Shown here one piece after another: positions 60,846 through 64,000 of a DNA stretch of 64,000 bases. The DNA comes from Pelagibius sp040217155 (lineage in GTDB: Bacteria; Pseudomonadota; Alphaproteobacteria; Kiloniellales; Kiloniellaceae). Positions within the stretch are counted from its first letter, which is position 1. Each line of letters begins with the position of its first letter. The stretch is taken from positions 248,001 to 312,000 of the forward strand of contig JAVJNS010000018.1 in assembly GCA_040217155.1 (NCBI GenBank), given 5' to 3'. The notes under the pieces are model-generated. The model did not search any database. It was not told where the DNA came from and saw nothing but the letters and a program-made list of their open reading frames with translations. The translations under genes were made by a program, and so were the position numbers.

Positions 60846-62248
60846 GGGTGGCTCCCGAGACGGCAACGGCACCAGATCCAGCACGGCCTTGGAGCATTGC
60901 GCGGCGCCTGATCGCCCGCTTGACCGTGGCTCTCGCGGGAATTTGGCTGTTTGCGGTCATGATCGGTGCGGCAGTTGTCAACGAGGAAGTCAACGAGGTC
61001 TTCGACAGCGCCTTGCAGGAAACCGCCCAACGCCTGCTGCCTTTGATTGTCGAGGAACTGGAGGAGCGTGAGGAAAGTCGAGAGTCGCGCGTCATCGCTG
61101 ACGACCACGATTTTGCCGAGCACGAGGAGTATTTGATTTACCAAGTGCGCGATCGCGCCGGCAGTGTGCTTCTACGCTCCCACGACGCTCCTGAAACGCC
61201 TCTCGCAGTCGAGCTGCTGCGCGGTCACAGCGAATCCGGAGGGCGGCGCTTCTTCACCGAAACCGATACGCGCAGCGGCCTCTTCATTCACGTCGGCGAT
61301 TCTCTCGCGCACCGCCGGGAGGCGGTGTTCGAGACCCTTGCTTCCCTGGCCGCACCACTCGCGCTCTTGATTCCGCTGGCCGGGATGATGATCTTCCACA
61401 CGGTGCGGCGCAGCCTGAGGCCAGTCGCTGCGGTGCGCGCCGCGTTGGATGTCCGTGGCGGATCGGACCTTTCGCCGATCTCTCACGACGCCATGCCTGA
61501 AGAACTGTCGCCGATTGTCCAGGACGTAAATCACCTGTTGGTGCGTCTCAGGAAGGTCTTGGAAAGCGAACGCGCCTTTGCCGCCAACAGCGCGCACGAA
61601 CTGCGCACGCCGGTAGCGGCGGCGCTTGCTCAGACCCAGCGCCTCGCCATCGAGTTGCAGGGCACGTCGCAAGCTGCTCGGGTCGGCCAGATCGCCGCGA
61701 GCCTGCGCCGGCTCGGCGACCTGGTGGAGAAGCTGCTGCAACTTGCACGGGCCGAGTCGGGTATCGCTTTTAGCCGCGACCCGGTCGACGTGATGCCGGC
61801 CCTACGTCTGGTGATCGAGGAATTCGCGCGCCGCCGCGAAATTGGCGCCCGACTGCGCTTCGACGATGGCGGGTGGCGAAAACTGCTGGCCCGCATCGAC
61901 ATCGACGCCTTCGGTATCGTGTTGCGCAATCTGATCGACAACGCCCTGCATCACGGAACCAAAGGCGGTAAAGTTGAGATCTCCATCGATGCTTCAGGCG
62001 CACTGCATGTGGTCAATGGCGGGCCTATGGTTCCCGCGGATCGTCTGGTCATGTTGACCCAGCGATTCGAGCGGAGCGGCGCCTCGGCGCCCGGCGCCGG
62101 CCTTGGTCTCGCCATCGTCGAAACCATTCTGGGCCAGTCCGGCGGCGAGTTGGAGCTACGTTCGCCGGTGTCTGCTCGGCGCGACGGCTTCGAGGCGGTG
62201 GTGCGGCTTGATCTTGGTGAGCGGACCAAGGTTCAGCCACCGGCCTAG
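60842..62248 (+). CDS. sensor histidine kinase
   Basis: A 468-residue kinase with TM1 near residues 28-50, a periplasmic domain of about 110 residues, TM2 near 160-182, no clear HAMP, the acceptor in NSAHELRTPVAAALAQ and the ATP site marked by RNLIDNALHHGTK, NGGPMVPADRL and GAGLGLAIVET. Start is TTG at 60842, overlapping the regulator stop; a GTG two codons later is equally possible. The 3' end overlaps the convergent HxlR gene by 93 bases. It likely pairs with the upstream regulator. Confidence 0.9.
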   Translation: MRVAPETATAPDPARPWSIARRLIARLTVALAGIWLFAVMIGAAVVNEEVNEVFDSALQETAQRLLPLIVEELEEREESRESRVIADDHDFAEHEEYLIYQVRDRAGSVLLRSHDAPETPLAVELLRGHSESGGRRFFTETDTRSGLFIHVGDSLAHRREAVFETLASLAAPLALLIPLAGMMIFHTVRRSLRPVAAVRAALDVRGGSDLSPISHDAMPEELSPIVQDVNHLLVRLRKVLESERAFAANSAHELRTPVAAALAQTQRLAIELQGTSQAARVGQIAASLRRLGDLVEKLLQLARAESGIAFSRDPVDVMPALRLVIEEFARRREIGARLRFDDGGWRKLLARIDIDAFGIVLRNLIDNALHHGTKGGKVEISIDASGALHVVNGGPMVPADRLVMLTQRFERSGASAPGAGLGLAIVETILGQSGGELELRSPVSARRDGFEAVVRLDLGERTKVQPPA

Positions 62249-62872
62249 CGCTTTGCGGGCCCGGGCACTGCCGTGTGCTTCTAGGCGGCCGTTTGAAATT
62301 GCGCGGCTGAGCGCCAAGTCGCCGCGCACGATGTAGATCATGTCGGGTAACGTCACGGCCAGATAGAGGTCGACTTCGAATCCCGGATCCTCCAGGCAGA
62401 GCTCACAGGCGTCGTTGCGGTTGATGAACCACCAGTGGCGCTTGTCCTTCGGTTGGTCGGCAAACTCAACCTGGACGAGACTCGGTGACTTGCCGAAGGC
62501 GGTGGGATCGGTCGAACTCTCCAGTGACCAGACCAGGAGGCCGAGGTCGATCTCACCTTCCACTAGTTGACGGCGCGTCCAGCGCTGACCCCAGACGCCC
62601 AACGCAGCCACCAGTGGCACAAATTCCCATCCCGATTTCGTCAGGTGATAGGTCTTGCCACGCGCCGCTGGGCGTGTCCCGATCACGCCTTCGGCTTCCA
62701 GCTGCTTCAGGCGCTTTGACAGCAGCGTTGGCGACATCAGCGGCACGCCGCGCTGCAACTCTGAGAATCGTGTCGCTCCGGCCGCGAGGTCGCGCACGAT
62801 CAGCGGCGTCCAGCGCTCGCAGAATAACTCGGCGGCTTTGGCAACCGGACAGAACTGGCCATAACTCTTCAT
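62156..62872 (-). CDS. HxlR-type winged-helix regulator with C-terminal SCP2-like domain
   Basis: A 238-residue protein, about twice the usual HxlR length. Residues 1-100 are the HxlR winged helix (GQFCPVAKAAELFCERWTP; PLMSPTLLSKRLKQLEAEG; YHLTKSGWEFVPLV). The remaining part (FADQPKDKRHWWFINR; LEDPGFEVDLYLAVTLPDM; VRGDLALSRAISNGRLEAHG) looks like the sterol-carrier SCP2 fold that occurs in some larger family members. The ATG at 62872 has CTGGAGAATG upstream. It is divergent from a methyltransferase gene, and its 3' end overlaps the kinase. Confidence 0.84.
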   Translation of the reverse strand: MKSYGQFCPVAKAAELFCERWTPLIVRDLAAGATRFSELQRGVPLMSPTLLSKRLKQLEAEGVIGTRPAARGKTYHLTKSGWEFVPLVAALGVWGQRWTRRQLVEGEIDLGLLVWSLESSTDPTAFGKSPSLVQVEFADQPKDKRHWWFINRNDACELCLEDPGFEVDLYLAVTLPDMIYIVRGDLALSRAISNGRLEAHGSARARKALGRWLNLGPLTKIKPHHRLEAVAPSRHRRT

Positions 62873-63019
62873 GGCATTCTCCAGAGGAATCAAAAGCTAG
62901 CATCTTCTGAGACGCCCGGTGAACTACACTTTGTGGACTAGAACCGGTTGCAGGCTGGAAGCCATCCTGGCGGCCACGACGCGACAGGCTCGTCGCTCGT
63001 CAGGATCGGAGACAGAAAG

Positions 63020-63817
63020 ATGCTAGCCATGGAAACCGGACAAATCACCAAGTCCGCCGCGGAGGTCTACGAGGAATTTTTCGTCCCTGCGCTTTTCGGC
63101 GAATGGTCGCCGCGGGTCTGCGAATCCGCTGGGGTCGCTATGGGTCAGCAGGTGCTCGACGTCGCCTGCGGTACGGGTGTAGTGGCCCGGGAAGCCGCGC
63201 GGCGCGGCGCAAAGGTGGTCGGCCTCGACCGCAACCCCAGCATGCTGGCCGTGGCTCGGCGCCTGGCACCCGGCGTCGACTGGCGCGAAGGTCTGGCAGA
63301 GGAACTGCCTTTTGAAGATGGGGGCTTTGATGCCGTACTCAGCCAGTTCGGCCTGATGTTCTTCGGGGACCGCGTGAAGGCGCTCGCCGAGATGTGGCGC
63401 GTGCTCAAGCCAGGCGGCTGTCTGACTGTTGCCGTGTGGGACTCGCTGGAGTCCACACCGGGTTACCGCGCCATGGTCCACCTGCTGCAACACCTCTTCG
63501 GGGCCGAGGTCGCCGCCGGCCTGCGCGCGCCCTTCGTGCTGGGAGACCGGGGCGAATTGCACGTGCTCTTCGAGGCGGCGGGCATTGCGAAACCGTGCAT
63601 CGAGACGCAGCGCGGCGACGCCCGCTTCCCTAGCATTGAAGACTGGGTACGCACCGATGTGAAGGGCTGGACGCTCGCCGATGCTATCGACAGCGCGCAG
63701 TACTCGAAATTGCAGAAGGCGGCACAGCAGGAATTGCAGGAGTTTGCAGGGGTCGACGGGTTCGTGCGCTTTGATTCACCGGCGCATATCGTCACCGCGC
63801 TGAAGCTGACAGACTGA
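63020..63817 (+). CDS. SAM-dependent methyltransferase (UbiE-like class I)
   Basis: A 265-residue enzyme. Motif I is QVLDVACGTGVVAREAA, followed by VVGLDRNPSML (motif II Asp) and LPFEDGGFDAVLSQFGLMFF (motif post-I/III). The C-terminal region is variable and probably holds the substrate pocket. The ATG at 63020 has CGGAGACAGAAAG upstream; a longer frame to 62948 has no ribosome site. Probably controlled by the divergent HxlR-type regulator. Substrate not deducible. Confidence 0.85.
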   Translation: MLAMETGQITKSAAEVYEEFFVPALFGEWSPRVCESAGVAMGQQVLDVACGTGVVAREAARRGAKVVGLDRNPSMLAVARRLAPGVDWREGLAEELPFEDGGFDAVLSQFGLMFFGDRVKALAEMWRVLKPGGCLTVAVWDSLESTPGYRAMVHLLQHLFGAEVAAGLRAPFVLGDRGELHVLFEAAGIAKPCIETQRGDARFPSIEDWVRTDVKGWTLADAIDSAQYSKLQKAAQQELQEFAGVDGFVRFDSPAHIVTALKLTD

Positions 63818-63890
63818 TAGCGTCAACGCAGAATAATTGGCGGTATCTGCTCCCCCGGCGGATTGGCGGAACAATTTGCTGCGCCAGTAT

Positions 63891-63924
63891 GCCTCAGGTG
63901 AGACGACAACGTCTCACCTGAGGC
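63891..63924. terminator. perfect 15-bp inverted repeat (probable bidirectional terminator)
   Basis: GCCTCAGGTGAGACG (63891-63905) and CGTCTCACCTGAGGC (63910-63924) are exactly complementary around the loop ACAA. It lies between the convergent methyltransferase gene and the last minus-strand gene. No T-run follows on either strand. Confidence 0.6.
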
Positions 63925-63932
63925 GGGGCATC

Positions 63933-64000
63933 TCAACCTTTCGCTTCGAAGAAGACCTTCACAGCTTCCACCGCCGCGGCGAGGCCGACACGCTCGGCGG
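63933..64000 (-). CDS. C-terminal 21 residues of an unidentified gene (5' part outside window)
   Basis: On the minus strand an open frame enters from the window edge and stops at TGA (63935-63933). The visible tail reads AERVGLAAAVEAVKVFFEAKG, an amphipathic helix. It is too short to identify. The hairpin 9 bases beyond the stop fits the end of a real gene. Confidence 0.5.
   Translation of the reverse strand, partial: AERVGLAAAVEAVKVFFEAKG

Overview
The window is about 63% G+C and densely coded, with start/stop overlaps of the ATGA type within operons. The gene content points to an alphaproteobacterium, probably of a Rhodospirillales-like lineage: a Usg-family protein, a DUF1289 protein, an argD-argF-hslO cluster, a heme A synthase, a CyaC-type redox cyclase and a split PTS used for dihydroxyacetone phosphorylation. 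Apart from one tRNA-Gly it is protein-coding. I see no insertion sequence, phage or CRISPR array. The only gene-poor stretch above 300 bases is 21143-21734.

Region 1 (1-7061) is one long operon. It holds two ABC ATPases (the first cut by the window edge), DhaL, DhaM, HPr, enzyme I, a small HTH-like protein, DhaK and a zinc alcohol dehydrogenase. Together they form a complete PEP-dependent dihydroxyacetone-type kinase with its own phosphate relay, attached to a glycerol/sugar-type ABC importer. Region 2 (7114-10503) is a divergent GntR regulator facing tcuA-tcuB (tricarballylate oxidation). Region 3 (10738-21142) has a large divergent class A penicillin-binding protein, a DUF1028 protein, a peptide-type ABC importer (binding protein, permease, a fused permease-ATPase, a second ATPase) and a FadR-like regulator.

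Region 4 (21143-29689) holds an A+T-rich spacer, a small basic protein, a PilZ protein, a DUF1289 protein, a redox adenylate cyclase (diheme anchor plus 2Fe-2S plus cyclase), a TPR protein, RecX, two paralogous ABC-2 permeases without an ATPase, and two TraB/GumN-family proteins. Region 5 (29879-38373) is housekeeping: argD, argF, hslO, a lipoprotein, murI, argE, trkH, folE and apaG.

Region 6 (38551-47422, minus strand) has a YnjBCD-type ABC importer, a two-component system, a DegP/HtrA protease, a small periplasmic protein and a cytochrome c. Region 7 (47533-60007) has two AEC carriers, tRNA-Gly(CCC), a serine hydrolase, a double-stranded beta-helix protein, pyruvate carboxylase, a small exported protein, a CobW GTPase, heme A synthase, Usg, a TerB-like protein, cytochrome b561 and a PepSY protein. 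Region 8 (60186-64000) has a two-component system divergent from PepSY/b561, an HxlR-type regulator facing a methyltransferase, a perfect hairpin, and the tail of a minus-strand gene.
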